Source: Lachnospiraceae bacterium (GTDB lineage: Bacteria > Bacillota > Clostridia > Lachnospirales > Lachnospiraceae). Taken from it: a stretch of DNA of 64,000 nt. Below are positions 25,092 through 33,780 of the stretch, in pieces (position 1 is the first letter of the stretch; each line of letters begins with the position of its first letter). A program made the translations under genes and the position numbers. The notes below the pieces were generated by a model. It was given only the letters and a program-made list of their open reading frames with translations, did not search any database and had not been told where the DNA came from. The stretch is from assembly GCA_021769135.1 (NCBI GenBank), contig JAETTM010000015.1, positions 1 to 64,000 of the forward strand. The letters run 5' to 3'.

Positions 25092-25811
25092 ATGAAAAGC
25101 ATGAAAAAAATGCTGTCAGTTCTTTTGTATCTTGCTTTCGTATCATTGTTTCTCGGCCTAAGCCCAAAGGAATTGTTCGATTGGCGCCAGCTGCTGTTGG
25201 TGCTCTTTGGAGGAATGATTTTATATTTGCCGACGGTGGAGAAGGAAGACATTCAGGAACGGAGAAAGCCGGATTTGGAGCTGCTGGCAAGGAATACGGT
25301 ATATGCCAGCTGTATAGAAACTTTCGTATTGCTCTTCATTATGCTGGCCCACAGGGAGGCGGATGGGCAGCAGTGGATGGGGGGAGGCCGCCTGCTGTCG
25401 GAAATGCTGATGAGGGAAATTGCTCTGAATATGCGCCCTCTGCTATACGGGGCCTGCATCTGGATTGTGTTCGGCAGCGATGCGGTAAAGCAGGAAGATG
25501 GATGGGGAAAGACGGCAGCAGGGGGAAGGAAGGGCAAAAGGGAGGAAGAAGAGGGAAGGCGGAACGGAAGATGGCAGGATGAAGGGGAAAAAGTATGGAC
25601 CGCCGGGGAATCCTACAGGCGTTTCCTGGAGCTTGGGCTGACGAGAAGGGAATCCGAGGTCGCCTTGCAGGTATGCAAAGGCCTGGGGAATAAGGAGATT
25701 GCAATGGAACTGAATATCAGCGAGACAACGGTGAAAAAACATCTGTCCAATATCTTTGAAAAGCTGGGGGTGGAAAGGCGTCAGGAAATCTGGGAGCGGC
25801 TGAATAGGTGA
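25092..25811 (+). CDS. Membrane-bound LuxR-type transcriptional regulator
   Basis: 239 residues. Three to four hydrophobic helices occupy the first 120 residues, then a Lys/Glu/Gly-rich linker (about 135-165), then a LuxR/FixJ helix-turn-helix: LTRRESEVALQVCKG, NKEIAMELNISETTVKKHL and NIFEKLGV. Membrane LuxR proteins of this design transduce an envelope or partner-protein signal straight to DNA. The gene follows the MotA-like gene in the same orientation. No receiver domain is present, so phosphorylation control is unlikely. Confidence 0.85.
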   Translation: MKSMKKMLSVLLYLAFVSLFLGLSPKELFDWRQLLLVLFGGMILYLPTVEKEDIQERRKPDLELLARNTVYASCIETFVLLFIMLAHREADGQQWMGGGRLLSEMLMREIALNMRPLLYGACIWIVFGSDAVKQEDGWGKTAAGGRKGKREEEEGRRNGRWQDEGEKVWTAGESYRRFLELGLTRRESEVALQVCKGLGNKEIAMELNISETTVKKHLSNIFEKLGVERRQEIWERLNR

Positions 25812-25919
25812 GGGTGTGGCAGGGCGGCCCAGGGCGACACAGTGGGTCATAGGTCCGGCGGATGGCATCCGGCAGTACGATGACCGGTTTTGCGGCCAGG
25901 CGATACCGCAAAGAAATAT

Positions 25920-25948
25920 TTGTGAACTGGCAGGAAATTTGTTATAAT
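25920..25948 (+). promoter_or_regulatory. Sigma-A promoter of the glycosyltransferase gene
   Basis: TTGTGA at 25920-25925 and TATAAT at 25943-25948 are 17 bases apart with an extended TG. The message would have a leader of about 140 bases. The rest of the 25812-26097 gap is GC-rich with weak hairpins and no gene. Confidence 0.7.
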
Positions 25949-26097
25949 GGGGCAAGCGCCTATTTGGGGAAGAAAGTATAAAGGACTTCCGTACCTTTTG
26001 CAGGAGAAAAATGTGTATTTGTGAGGTATATCCATGAAAAAAGCGGCATGGATTCTGGGCGGTAGGGCTAAGCGGGAAAACAGAGGAAGAAGATGGG

Positions 26098-27384
26098 ATG
26101 AGGAAAGTAGCTGCGGTTATTTGCAATTATAATAAAAAGGATTATGTGACAGAATGTATTCAGAGCGTGACGGAGTCGATGTTTCAGGATTTGGATATTG
26201 TCGTGGTGGATAATGCCTCCACGGACGGCTCGGTCCAATGTATTCTGGAACGGTTTGGAAACCGGGTGAAGCTGTTGGTCAATGAGGAGAACCTTGGGGG
26301 GAGCGGAGGCTTTAACCGGGGGATACGGTATGCCTTGGAACAGGGATATGAATATATCTGGTGCCTGGACAACGATGTGCTGGTGGATGAACATGCGGTG
26401 GGGGAGTTGTACGCATTCCTTGAGGGCCATCCAGAAGCAGGGATGGCGGGCTCCAAGGTGTACCATATGGAAAGGCCGGATTATGTGCAGCAATTCGGGA
26501 TTGATATTATCTGGGAGGAATATTGCTGCGAAGCGAAATATTCCGGGCAAAGGGAAGACGGTTCCATGCCCGATGTAGTTTATTCGGATGCGGTGGCGGC
26601 CTGTTCGGTGCTGGTGCGAGCTTCCGTAATCCGGGAGATTGGCCTGCTGCCTGAGGAGAATTTCCTTTACTGGGATGATACGGAATGGGGGCTTAGATGC
26701 AATCTGGCAGGATATAAGGTGGCCTCTCTGGGAAGTTCCAAGATACTGCACTCCATGGGGGCAAAAAAGGAGGATGTCAATACCTTCCCTCTTTATTATG
26801 CGTGGAGAAACTGGATACGGTTTTTTATGAAATATACGCCAAAGGAGAAGAGGGAAGATATGTGTACGGCTTTTCTGGAAGGGCTGTTTGATGTGGTCTA
26901 CAATGATTTGTACCTTGGAGAGGAAAACAGGGCGAGAACAGTGATGTATGCCTATGATGATGCAATCCACGGCAGGATGGGGAAGGCGGAAGGGTTTAAA
27001 ATATTTCCGGTGACACATTCGGAAGAAAAACTGATAAACCTTCTCAAAGGGAAAAAGGCAGTGAAAATATATGCCAATGGGCTTGAAAGCCAGGCGGAGG
27101 AATTTGCGGAGAGGATAAGGAAGCTGGGGGAAAGGACGGGAGACTGCTTTTTACCGCAGATATTGGAGGAGAGCCCTTCCAAGGCGGGGGATTCGTTTAC
27201 GATGGCCCAAAATATCTTTTCCCTGGAAGATTTCAGCTTGAATACCTGGTATGTAGATGGGGAAGGGAGGATTCTTTCTTCGGAAGAAGATATATTTCTG
27301 GCGATTAACCGGGAATACAGCAGGAAAATGTTTGTCTTTAGCCAAATAGGGCTGTTTTTATCTTTTACCGATAAAATTTTTTAA
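26098..27384 (+). CDS. Family 2 glycosyltransferase, soluble
   Basis: 428 residues with no membrane helix. The GT-A fold is clear: VAAVICNYNK, VDNASTDGSV, NLGGSGGFNRGI and CLDNDVLVDE with the metal-binding DxD equivalent near residue 85. DDTEWGLRC near residue 198 would hold the catalytic base. This pattern resembles galactofuranosyl- and rhamnosyltransferases that build cell-surface glycans. The last 130 residues form an extra C-terminal domain. It has its own promoter and no sugar genes nearby, so the acceptor is unknown. Confidence 0.85.
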   Translation: MRKVAAVICNYNKKDYVTECIQSVTESMFQDLDIVVVDNASTDGSVQCILERFGNRVKLLVNEENLGGSGGFNRGIRYALEQGYEYIWCLDNDVLVDEHAVGELYAFLEGHPEAGMAGSKVYHMERPDYVQQFGIDIIWEEYCCEAKYSGQREDGSMPDVVYSDAVAACSVLVRASVIREIGLLPEENFLYWDDTEWGLRCNLAGYKVASLGSSKILHSMGAKKEDVNTFPLYYAWRNWIRFFMKYTPKEKREDMCTAFLEGLFDVVYNDLYLGEENRARTVMYAYDDAIHGRMGKAEGFKIFPVTHSEEKLINLLKGKKAVKIYANGLESQAEEFAERIRKLGERTGDCFLPQILEESPSKAGDSFTMAQNIFSLEDFSLNTWYVDGEGRILSSEEDIFLAINREYSRKMFVFSQIGLFLSFTDKIF

Positions 27385-27449
27385 TAAATTTTTAATTTCC
27401 CGTTTATTGCTATCCTATAAGGAAAGCATTAGGATAATAATTATCTTAC

Positions 27450-27455
27450 TATAAT
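27450..27455 (+). promoter_or_regulatory. Possible -10 box before the DUF5685 gene
   Basis: TATAAT stands 31 bases before ATG 27487 in AT-rich DNA. No convincing -35 lies 17 bases upstream, so this is a weak call. Confidence 0.35.
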
Positions 27456-27486
27456 CGTTTGAAAGTGACCGCAAAGGAGTGTTGGC

Positions 27487-28341
27487 ATGTTCGGTTATGT
27501 GATAATCAATAAGGGGGATATGAAATTTAAGGAATTTGATATTTATCATGCATATTATTGCGGTTTATGCCGGAAGCTGAAAGAAAAGTACGGGCTGGCC
27601 GGCCAGTTTACATTATCTTATGATATGACATTCGTGGTCTTGCTGCTGACCGGGCTTTATGAGCCGGAAGAAATAACGGGAAGCTGCAAATGCGTTGCCC
27701 ACCCATTTGAAAAGCACAGTATTAAAATAAATGAATATACGGAATACGCGGCAGATATGAATCTGCTGCTTTCGTATTATAAATGTATCGACGACTGGAA
27801 GGATGACAGGAAATTCCGGCAGAAAGTATATGCCGGTGTGTTAACGAACGGATATCGGAAGCTGGAAGGGGAATATGGAAAGAAAATACGGAAAATCGAA
27901 AAGCTGATGGGCGAGCTGGGAAAGGAAGAGAAAGCGGGATGCAGGGACGTGGACAAAATGGCCCGTCTGTTTGGAAAAGTAATGGCGGAAATCCTTGTCT
28001 GCAAGGAAGATGTTTGGAAAGAAACCCTTTATCGCATGGGGCTGTATTTAGGGAAATTTATTTATTTGTGCGATGCGTATGAAGATATAGAGAAAGACTT
28101 GAAGGCAGGAAGCTATAATCCGTTGCGGGAAATGTACGAGACTCCGGATTTTGAAGAGCAATGCAAAAGCATTTTGACAGTGATGATGGCGGAATGTTCA
28201 AAGGAATTTGAAAAGCTGCCTATTTTGGATAATATAGAAATATTGCGGAATATCATCTATTCCGGCGTATGGTACCGTTACGAGAGAGTGAGGGCCAAAC
28301 GGGAATCTGCAAAGAAGGAACAGGCGAGGGAAAATGATTAA
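27487..28341 (+). CDS. DUF5685 family protein
   Basis: 284 residues, mostly helical. The start [18 protein letters not shown] and [16 protein letters not shown], with paired Cys, and [11 protein letters not shown] further on are typical of the family found in Clostridia. [20 protein letters not shown] near residue 200 resembles the Asp-rich helix of isoprenoid-synthase folds, but no function is established. aaaggag lies before the ATG. It overlaps the DnaJ-domain gene by eight bases (ATGATTAA), so the two are almost certainly made together. Confidence 0.85.
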   Translation: MFGYVIINKGDMKFKEFDIYHAYYCGLCRKLKEKYGLAGQFTLSYDMTFVVLLLTGLYEPEEITGSCKCVAHPFEKHSIKINEYTEYAADMNLLLSYYKCIDDWKDDRKFRQKVYAGVLTNGYRKLEGEYGKKIRKIEKLMGELGKEEKAGCRDVDKMARLFGKVMAEILVCKEDVWKETLYRMGLYLGKFIYLCDAYEDIEKDLKAGSYNPLREMYETPDFEEQCKSILTVMMAECSKEFEKLPILDNIEILRNIIYSGVWYRYERVRAKRESAKKEQAREND

Positions 28342-29074
28342 TCCTTATGAAGTCCTGGGGGTAGCAAGAAATGCCTCGGAGGACGAAATCAAAAAAGCAT
28401 ATAGGGCCCTGAGCAGGAAATACCATCCCGATGCCAATGTGAACAACCCGAATAAAGCTCAGGCGGAAGAAAAGTTTAAACAAATCCAGGAAGCATACCA
28501 ACAGATTATGAAGGAACGGACGGAAGGGTTTGGAAGCACGGGTTATGGAAATTCCGGGTATGGACAGGGCGGAAGCTATGGAAATGCCGGATATGGACAG
28601 GGCGAAAGCGGTTATGGCAGTTTTGGCGGCTTTGGAGGCTTCGGAGGTTTTGGGGGCTTCGGGGGTTTTGGAAACAGCACCGGCTATGAAGAAGACGGCC
28701 ATCTGCGGGCAGCAGGGAATTATGTAAGGAACGGGTACTATAAAGAAGCGCGGACCGTGCTGGACGATATGTCCGAAAGAGGGGCAAGATGGTTTTACTA
28801 CAGTGCCCTGGCCCATGCGGGGCTGGGAAATACGGTGGCAGCTATGGAGCATGCCAAACGTGCCGCCGCCATGGAGCCGGGTAATATGGATTACCGGAAC
28901 CTGGCATATCGGTTCGAGAATGGAGGAACCCAGTACCAGCAAAGGCAATATACCTACGGAAGCCCCTATGCCAGCAGCGGGAATGTGTGCATGAAAATCT
29001 GCATTGCAAATTTAATATGCAATTTCTGCTGCGGCGGGGGCGGGCTGTGCTGCGGCGGCGTTCCCTACGGGTGA
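28334..29074 (+). CDS. J-domain protein with Gly/Phe-rich linker and Cys-rich tail
   Basis: 246 residues. Residues 1-65 are a complete J-domain with the HPD motif (KYHPDANVN) that stimulates Hsp70 ATPase. Residues about 75-120 are a Gly/Tyr/Phe-rich repeat (GYGQGG-like units, then GFGGFG repeats). Residues about 125-200 look like TPR-type helices ([20 protein letters not shown]). The tail is Cys/Gly rich ([14 protein letters not shown]). It is not DnaJ itself, which has a zinc-finger and client-binding domain. Paired with DUF5685, it may direct Hsp70 to a specific client. Confidence 0.88.
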   Translation: MINPYEVLGVARNASEDEIKKAYRALSRKYHPDANVNNPNKAQAEEKFKQIQEAYQQIMKERTEGFGSTGYGNSGYGQGGSYGNAGYGQGESGYGSFGGFGGFGGFGGFGGFGNSTGYEEDGHLRAAGNYVRNGYYKEARTVLDDMSERGARWFYYSALAHAGLGNTVAAMEHAKRAAAMEPGNMDYRNLAYRFENGGTQYQQRQYTYGSPYASSGNVCMKICIANLICNFCCGGGGLCCGGVPYG

Positions 29075-29125
29075 TTTTAGGGAATCCCAAAGGCTTTGCC
29101 TGATGTTCCGTCGATGCACCATTGC

Positions 29126-30022
29126 TTACTGTGGGGCTGTTGGCTGTGGCGGGATATTCGGCATACGCTGCCATCGCCCGGATGCGCCGCAGGGGAGGAT
29201 AAGGCCGCTTTCCGCAACGGGAAGGCCGATTTCATCCGCTGTGACATAGCCGCCAAAGTCGGGAACGATGGCAGTATTTATCATATAGGATAAAACGGCG
29301 GGCTGCAGCCCGGTGGTATAGGAATTCACTAAATAGAAGAGGGCATCTTTGGAGAGGACCTTTGCGGTCAGCTGGATGAAAGGAAAGATGCTTTCTTCTA
29401 TTTTCCATATTTCCCCCTTAGGACCCCTGCCATAGGAAGGCGGATCCATGATGATGGCGTCATATGTATTGCCCCGGCGGATTTCACGCTCTACGAATTT
29501 TACGCAGTCATCCACAAGCCAACGGATTGGGGCATCCCCCAGGCCGGAGGCGATGGCGTTTTCCTTTGCCCAGGCGACCATACCTTTGGAAGCGTCCACA
29601 TGGGTGACGCTGGCGCCGGCTTTGGCGGCGGCCAGGGTGGCTCCGCCGGTATAGGCGAATAAATTCAGGACTTTTACCGGTCTTTTGGCATCGCGGATAA
29701 GAGGGGCAAACCAATCCCAGTTCGCCGCCTGTTCGGGGAAAAGCCCGGTATGCTTGAAGCTGAAAGGCTTCAGTCGGAAGGTGAGCTCCTGGTAATGGAT
29801 GCTCCATTCATCGGGGAGGCGGAAAAATTCCCATTCGCCGCCGCCTTTGGAACTGCGGTGGTAATGCCCGTTCTTTTTCTCCCATCCCGGATTTTTCTTT
29901 GGCGTATTCCATATAACCTGGGGGTCAGGGCGCACTAAAAGATATTTTCCCCACCGCTCCAGTTTCTCCCCGCAGGAAGTATCTAACACTTCATAATCTT
30001 TCCAGTGATTGGCTGTCCACAT
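29126..30022 (-). CDS. Class I SAM-dependent methyltransferase, RlmI/RlmK-like
   Basis: 298 residues. The SAM site is VLNLFAYTGGATLAAAKAG near residue 120, and the substrate motif MDPPSYGRGPKG near residue 190 is the DPPS/T signature of the rRNA base methyltransferases related to RlmI and RlmK. HTGLFPEQAANWDW precedes the fold. The PUA domain of RlmI is absent. It lies convergent with the DnaJ-domain gene with a 51-base gap. A 23S rRNA target is likely but not proved by sequence. Confidence 0.85.
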   Translation of the reverse strand: MWTANHWKDYEVLDTSCGEKLERWGKYLLVRPDPQVIWNTPKKNPGWEKKNGHYHRSSKGGGEWEFFRLPDEWSIHYQELTFRLKPFSFKHTGLFPEQAANWDWFAPLIRDAKRPVKVLNLFAYTGGATLAAAKAGASVTHVDASKGMVAWAKENAIASGLGDAPIRWLVDDCVKFVEREIRRGNTYDAIIMDPPSYGRGPKGEIWKIEESIFPFIQLTAKVLSKDALFYLVNSYTTGLQPAVLSYMINTAIVPDFGGYVTADEIGLPVAESGLILPCGASGRWQRMPNIPPQPTAPQ

Positions 30023-30069
30023 AAATTAGCCTCCTATTTATTTTTGTGTATTCTTTTATTCTGATATTA

Positions 30070-30243
30070 TATCATATGTCGCCAATTTCCGCAGCGCCTG
30101 AAAGAATATGTTTAACGGTAACGAATTGTATGATATAATGAATTGCGCTGATGCGCATGCGCTTATCTGCGCTTCGCAGAAGGGCAGATGCCGTCACGGC
30201 GAGTGAGTCATCAATTTCCTGCGGAAATTGGTGACATATGATA
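30070..30243. repeat. MITE-like element with 25-base inverted ends
   Basis: The 25 bases at 30070-30094 and the reverse complement of 30219-30243 match at 24 positions (ends read TATCATATGTCGCC inward). Inside are further hairpins (GCGCTGATGCGCATGCGC, CTGCGCTTCGCAG, GCCGTCACGGC). The right end folds on itself (CAATTTCC with GGAAATTG). There is no coding capacity. It lies between a divergent gene pair and could supply the promoter of the downstream gene. Confidence 0.65.
30111..30139 (+). promoter_or_regulatory. Promoter inside the MITE-like element
   Basis: TTTAAC at 30111-30116 and TATAAT at 30134-30139 are 17 bases apart with TG one base before the -10. It reads toward the AAA-ATPase-like gene about 160 bases on. 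Confidence 0.5.
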
Positions 30244-30298
30244 CAATTATGGAAAAGAATAGGTATGAATTCGGGGATTATGCAGAAGGAGACAGGCT

Positions 30299-32014
30299 AT
30301 GGCGCGGGCAATAGGCATTGGGAATCAGGATTTTGAAAAAATCAGGGTAAATAATATTTTTTATATTGATAAAACCAATTTTATACGGGAATGGTGGGAA
30401 GCAGAGGACGAGGTGACATTGATTACACGGCCCAGGCGGTTTGGTAAGACATTGAATATGAGTATGCTGGAGAAATTTTTTTCCGTCAATTATTCGGGCA
30501 GGGGGAGTCTGTTCCAGGGCCTTAATGTATGGGAATATGAAGCGTATAGGGAAATTCAGGGAACGTACCCGGTTCTCTTCGTCAGTTTTGCCGGCATCAA
30601 AGAGAATTCCTATGCCGGGGCCAGAGAGAGTATCTGCAGGGTCATAGAAGAACAGTATAATAAACATGATTACCTGTTGGAGGGAAAGCTGCTCAATGAA
30701 AAGGAAAAGGCATTTTACCAGAGAATTTCTGTAGAAATGTCTGACAGCGAGGCAGCGGTATCCCTTAGGTCTTTGTCGGATTTCCTGGGAAGATATTATG
30801 GGAAAAAAGTGATTATACTCCTGGATGAGTATGATACTCCTATGCAGGAGGCTTATGTAAGCGGGTATTGGGATGAACTGGTGGCATTTACAAGAAGCTT
30901 ATTTAATTCCACTTTTAAGACGAACCCTTATCTGGAACGGGCTATTATGACGGGGATTACACGGGTAAGTAAAGAGTCTATATTCTCTGACTTGAATAAT
31001 CTGGAAGTGGTGACAACTACTTCAAGAAAGTATGCGGATTGTTTTGGGTTTACAGAGGATGAAGTGTTTGCAGCGCTGAAAGAGTATGGCCTGTCAGGCC
31101 GGGAACAGGATGTAAAAGATTGGTATGACGGTTTTTCCTTTGGAGAGAGAGGGGATATTTACAACCCATGGTCTATTATTAACTTTCTGGATAAAAGAGC
31201 CGCTAGTGCCTATTGGGCGAATTCCAGCAGCAATAGATTGGTGGAAAAACTAATCAAGGAAGGCGGGCCGAATATCAAAAAGGCTTTTGAAGATTTGCTG
31301 AACGGCGGAACCCTTCGTATGGAAATCGATGAACAGATTGTATATAATCAGTTGAATGTAAAAAAGAATGCGGTCTGGAGCCTGCTGCTGGCCAGCGGTT
31401 ATCTGAAAGTTTCGGGGAAGACATTTGTGGAAAGGACGGGGCATACACAATATGAACTGACCCTGACAAACAAGGAAGTCCATATTATGTTTGAAAATAT
31501 GGTACAGGACTGGTTTTCCGGGAATGAGGACTATAATGACTTCATCCGGGCCCTGCTGTTGGACGATGTAAAGGCAATGAACGTATATATGAACAGAGTC
31601 ACAGAAGAGATGTTTAGCAGCTTCGATGGGGGGAAGAAACCTTCGGAAAAGAGGCCAGAATGCTTTTACCATGGGTTTGTGCTGGGCCTGATGGTGGAAC
31701 TTTCTGAGGAATATGCGATTACCTCCAATCGGGAAAGCGGCTTTGGGCGGTATGATATTATGCTGGAGCCGAAAATAGGAGAAAACAATGCTGCGGTAAA
31801 CAATGGCATTATTATGGAGTTCAAAGTGCAGGACGAGGACGAAAAAGAGCTGTCCGACACGGTGCGGGAGGCGTTGAAACAGATAGACGAAAAAGGCTAT
31901 CAGGCAAACCTTATTGCGAAAGGAATCCCGGAGGAACGTATAAGGAAGTATGGTTTTGCTTTCTGCGGGAAAAAAGTGCTGATTGGAAAAGCCGGGAACA
32001 ATTTATCACATTAA
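30299..32014 (+). CDS. AAA-ATPase-like protein with C-terminal PD-(D/E)XK nuclease domain
   Basis: 571 residues of the PF09820/PF08011 architecture that is expanded in many gut Clostridia and Bacteroidetes. The ATPase part begins with FYIDKTNFIREW and has RPRRFGKTLNMSML (Walker A-like) near residue 45 and IILLDEYDTPM (Walker B) near 178. The C-terminal part ends with a nuclease-like core: GRYDIMLEP and IIMEFKV give the D-x-ExK pattern. No function is established; a DNA-mobility or defence-like role is often suggested. ATG 30299 follows agaaggaga. It stands alone next to a MITE-like element. Confidence 0.85.
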   Translation: MARAIGIGNQDFEKIRVNNIFYIDKTNFIREWWEAEDEVTLITRPRRFGKTLNMSMLEKFFSVNYSGRGSLFQGLNVWEYEAYREIQGTYPVLFVSFAGIKENSYAGARESICRVIEEQYNKHDYLLEGKLLNEKEKAFYQRISVEMSDSEAAVSLRSLSDFLGRYYGKKVIILLDEYDTPMQEAYVSGYWDELVAFTRSLFNSTFKTNPYLERAIMTGITRVSKESIFSDLNNLEVVTTTSRKYADCFGFTEDEVFAALKEYGLSGREQDVKDWYDGFSFGERGDIYNPWSIINFLDKRAASAYWANSSSNRLVEKLIKEGGPNIKKAFEDLLNGGTLRMEIDEQIVYNQLNVKKNAVWSLLLASGYLKVSGKTFVERTGHTQYELTLTNKEVHIMFENMVQDWFSGNEDYNDFIRALLLDDVKAMNVYMNRVTEEMFSSFDGGKKPSEKRPECFYHGFVLGLMVELSEEYAITSNRESGFGRYDIMLEPKIGENNAAVNNGIIMEFKVQDEDEKELSDTVREALKQIDEKGYQANLIAKGIPEERIRKYGFAFCGKKVLIGKAGNNLSH

Positions 32015-32018
32015 CGTA

Positions 32019-32047
32019 TTGACTTCCCATGCATCATACAGTATAAT
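32019..32047 (+). promoter_or_regulatory. Sigma-A promoter of putP
   Basis: TTGACT at 32019-32024 and TATAAT at 32042-32047 are 17 bases apart. Transcription would start near 32054 and leave a leader of about 165 bases. Confidence 0.8.
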
Positions 32048-32115
32048 CTAAAGATATGTGCAGCCAGTATCATTGTATACATGGATTGCGAAACTGGAAA
32101 CAGCAAGCCCCCGGA

Positions 32116-32178
32116 CAGAGTTCCAGAGAATTTCAGGGCGTGAAGCGCCCGGAAATTCTCTGCGAGAAAGAAACTCTG
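32116..32178 (+). promoter_or_regulatory. Nested hairpin in the putP leader
   Basis: Three nested perfect stems are present: CAGAGTT/AACTCTG (outer, 32116-32122 with 32172-32178), CAGAGAATTTC/GAAATTCTCTG (32124-32134 with 32152-32162), and GGGCG/CGCCC (32136-32140 with 32146-32150). The outer 3' strand ends two bases before AGGAGG at 32181. The shape suits a regulatory RNA, but no known class was recognised. Confidence 0.6.
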
Positions 32179-32217
32179 GAAGGAGGATTGCGGTACTGGA
32201 ATGAAAGGGAAGAAGAG

Positions 32218-33750
32218 ATGGGTAGTTCATTGGTTTGGATAATTGTTGCATTTGCCCTATATTTGCTGATGATGGTAGCGATAGGGGCGGTATATGCGAA
32301 GAAGAATAACAGCGCGGAGGATTATTTCCTCGGTGGGAGACAGCTGAACGGTTTTGTGGCGGCGTTGTCGGCACAGGCATCGGACATGAGCGGATGGCTT
32401 CTGATGGGCCTGCCGGGCAGCGTTTATGCGTTGGGAACGGGGCAGTCATGGATTGCCATCGGCCTGTTTATCGGTACGGTCTGCAACTGGCTGTTCATAT
32501 CCGGCAAATTGCGCAGATATACAATACGCGCCAATAATTCCCTGACGCTGCCTACATATTTTGAAAACAGGTTCCATGATAAAAAGCGGATACTCCTGTT
32601 GATTTCGTCCATTACGATTGTCATCTTTTTCCTGGTCTATACGGCATCAGCCCTGGCGGCAGGAGGCAAGCTCTTCCATTCGGTATTTGGACTTGATTAC
32701 AGGGCGGCCTTAACAATAGGGGCTATAGTTATTTTGCTCTATACATTCATGGGAGGCTTCCTTGCAGTTTGTGTGACGGATTTTATCCAGGGAAATCTGA
32801 TGCTCATCGGTTTGTTGGTAGTGCCGTTAGTTGCCTGGGGAATTGTTGGAACAGGCAATGTGGCCAATCTTTTGGAAAGCAGCGGCGCTGCGGGCGGTGC
32901 GGCCGGCTTTTTAAGCCTCATCAATGATGGAACCGGAAGATACAGTGCGGTGGATATCATTTCCCAGCTGGCATGGGGGCTGGGCTATTGCGGAATGCCC
33001 CATATCCTGGTGCGTTTTATGGCAGTTAAGGATGAGAAAGAACTGAAAAAATCCAAAGGGATTGCCATCGGATGGGTGGCCCTGTCCCTTTTATTCGCGG
33101 TGATTATCGGCGTAATTGGCCGGGCCTACCTGTATCCGGAGCTGCTGACGGACGGCGCGGAAGAAAATGTATTTATCTATATGATTATAAAATTATTTAC
33201 CCAGGATATAAAGGCACCTATCATAGGTGGGATTTTCCTGTGCGGCATTCTGGCGGCCATCATGTCCACGGCGGATTCCCAGCTTCTGGTAAGCGCTTCC
33301 AGTATGGCGGAGGATATCTTTAAAGGGGTAATCAAAAAGGATGCGGATGATAAAACGGTCCTGCGGATAAGCCGCATTACTGTATTGGTTATCGCAGTGC
33401 TGGCCTATATCATCGCATTGGACCCTAACAGTTCCATTATGGGGCTCGTTTCCAATGCCTGGGCGGGCTTGGGCTCTGCATTTGGCCCTACGGTGCTCAT
33501 GTCTTTATATTGGAGACGCACCAATCTGCAAGGTGCGGTAGCCGGTATCGCGGTAGGTGCCCTGACGGTTATCGTGTGGGATTACATACCCCTTGTATTC
33601 GGCCAGACATTGGGGGCGGTGACGGGCCTGTATTCATTGGCAGTAGGATTTGTTTTGAGCCTGGCGGCAATTGTGGCGGTCAGCCTGCTTACCCCGGCGC
33701 CGGATACGGAGATGCTGAGGGAGTTTGATGATGTAAAGATGAAAAAATAG
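32218..33750 (+). CDS. putP: Sodium/proline symporter
   Basis: 510 residues, about 13 transmembrane helices, of the SSS family. It shows EDYFLGGRQLNGFVAALSAQASDMSGWLLMG at the start of the core (Na+ site region; only the family pattern is meant), YCGMPHILVRFMA, and LCGILAAIMSTADSQLLV, which carries the conserved Ser/Thr of the second sodium site. ATG 32218 gives the usual PutP length. The frame remains open upstream through the structured leader to 32056, but that part is not PutP-like. It has its own promoter and leader. Confidence 0.88.
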   Translation: MGSSLVWIIVAFALYLLMMVAIGAVYAKKNNSAEDYFLGGRQLNGFVAALSAQASDMSGWLLMGLPGSVYALGTGQSWIAIGLFIGTVCNWLFISGKLRRYTIRANNSLTLPTYFENRFHDKKRILLLISSITIVIFFLVYTASALAAGGKLFHSVFGLDYRAALTIGAIVILLYTFMGGFLAVCVTDFIQGNLMLIGLLVVPLVAWGIVGTGNVANLLESSGAAGGAAGFLSLINDGTGRYSAVDIISQLAWGLGYCGMPHILVRFMAVKDEKELKKSKGIAIGWVALSLLFAVIIGVIGRAYLYPELLTDGAEENVFIYMIIKLFTQDIKAPIIGGIFLCGILAAIMSTADSQLLVSASSMAEDIFKGVIKKDADDKTVLRISRITVLVIAVLAYIIALDPNSSIMGLVSNAWAGLGSAFGPTVLMSLYWRRTNLQGAVAGIAVGALTVIVWDYIPLVFGQTLGAVTGLYSLAVGFVLSLAAIVAVSLLTPAPDTEMLREFDDVKMKK

Positions 33751-33780
33751 ACGGAGCGGACAGGAAGACGGCGAAAAGAT

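Noticed and set aside
28530-28690. Repetitive DNA in the J-domain gene as a CRISPR or satellite
   Set aside because: The repeats are in frame and encode a normal Gly/Phe-rich linker.
32056-32217. In-frame upstream extension of putP
   Set aside because: It reads through a strong hairpin, adds a non-PutP sequence and has no ribosome site at its ATG.
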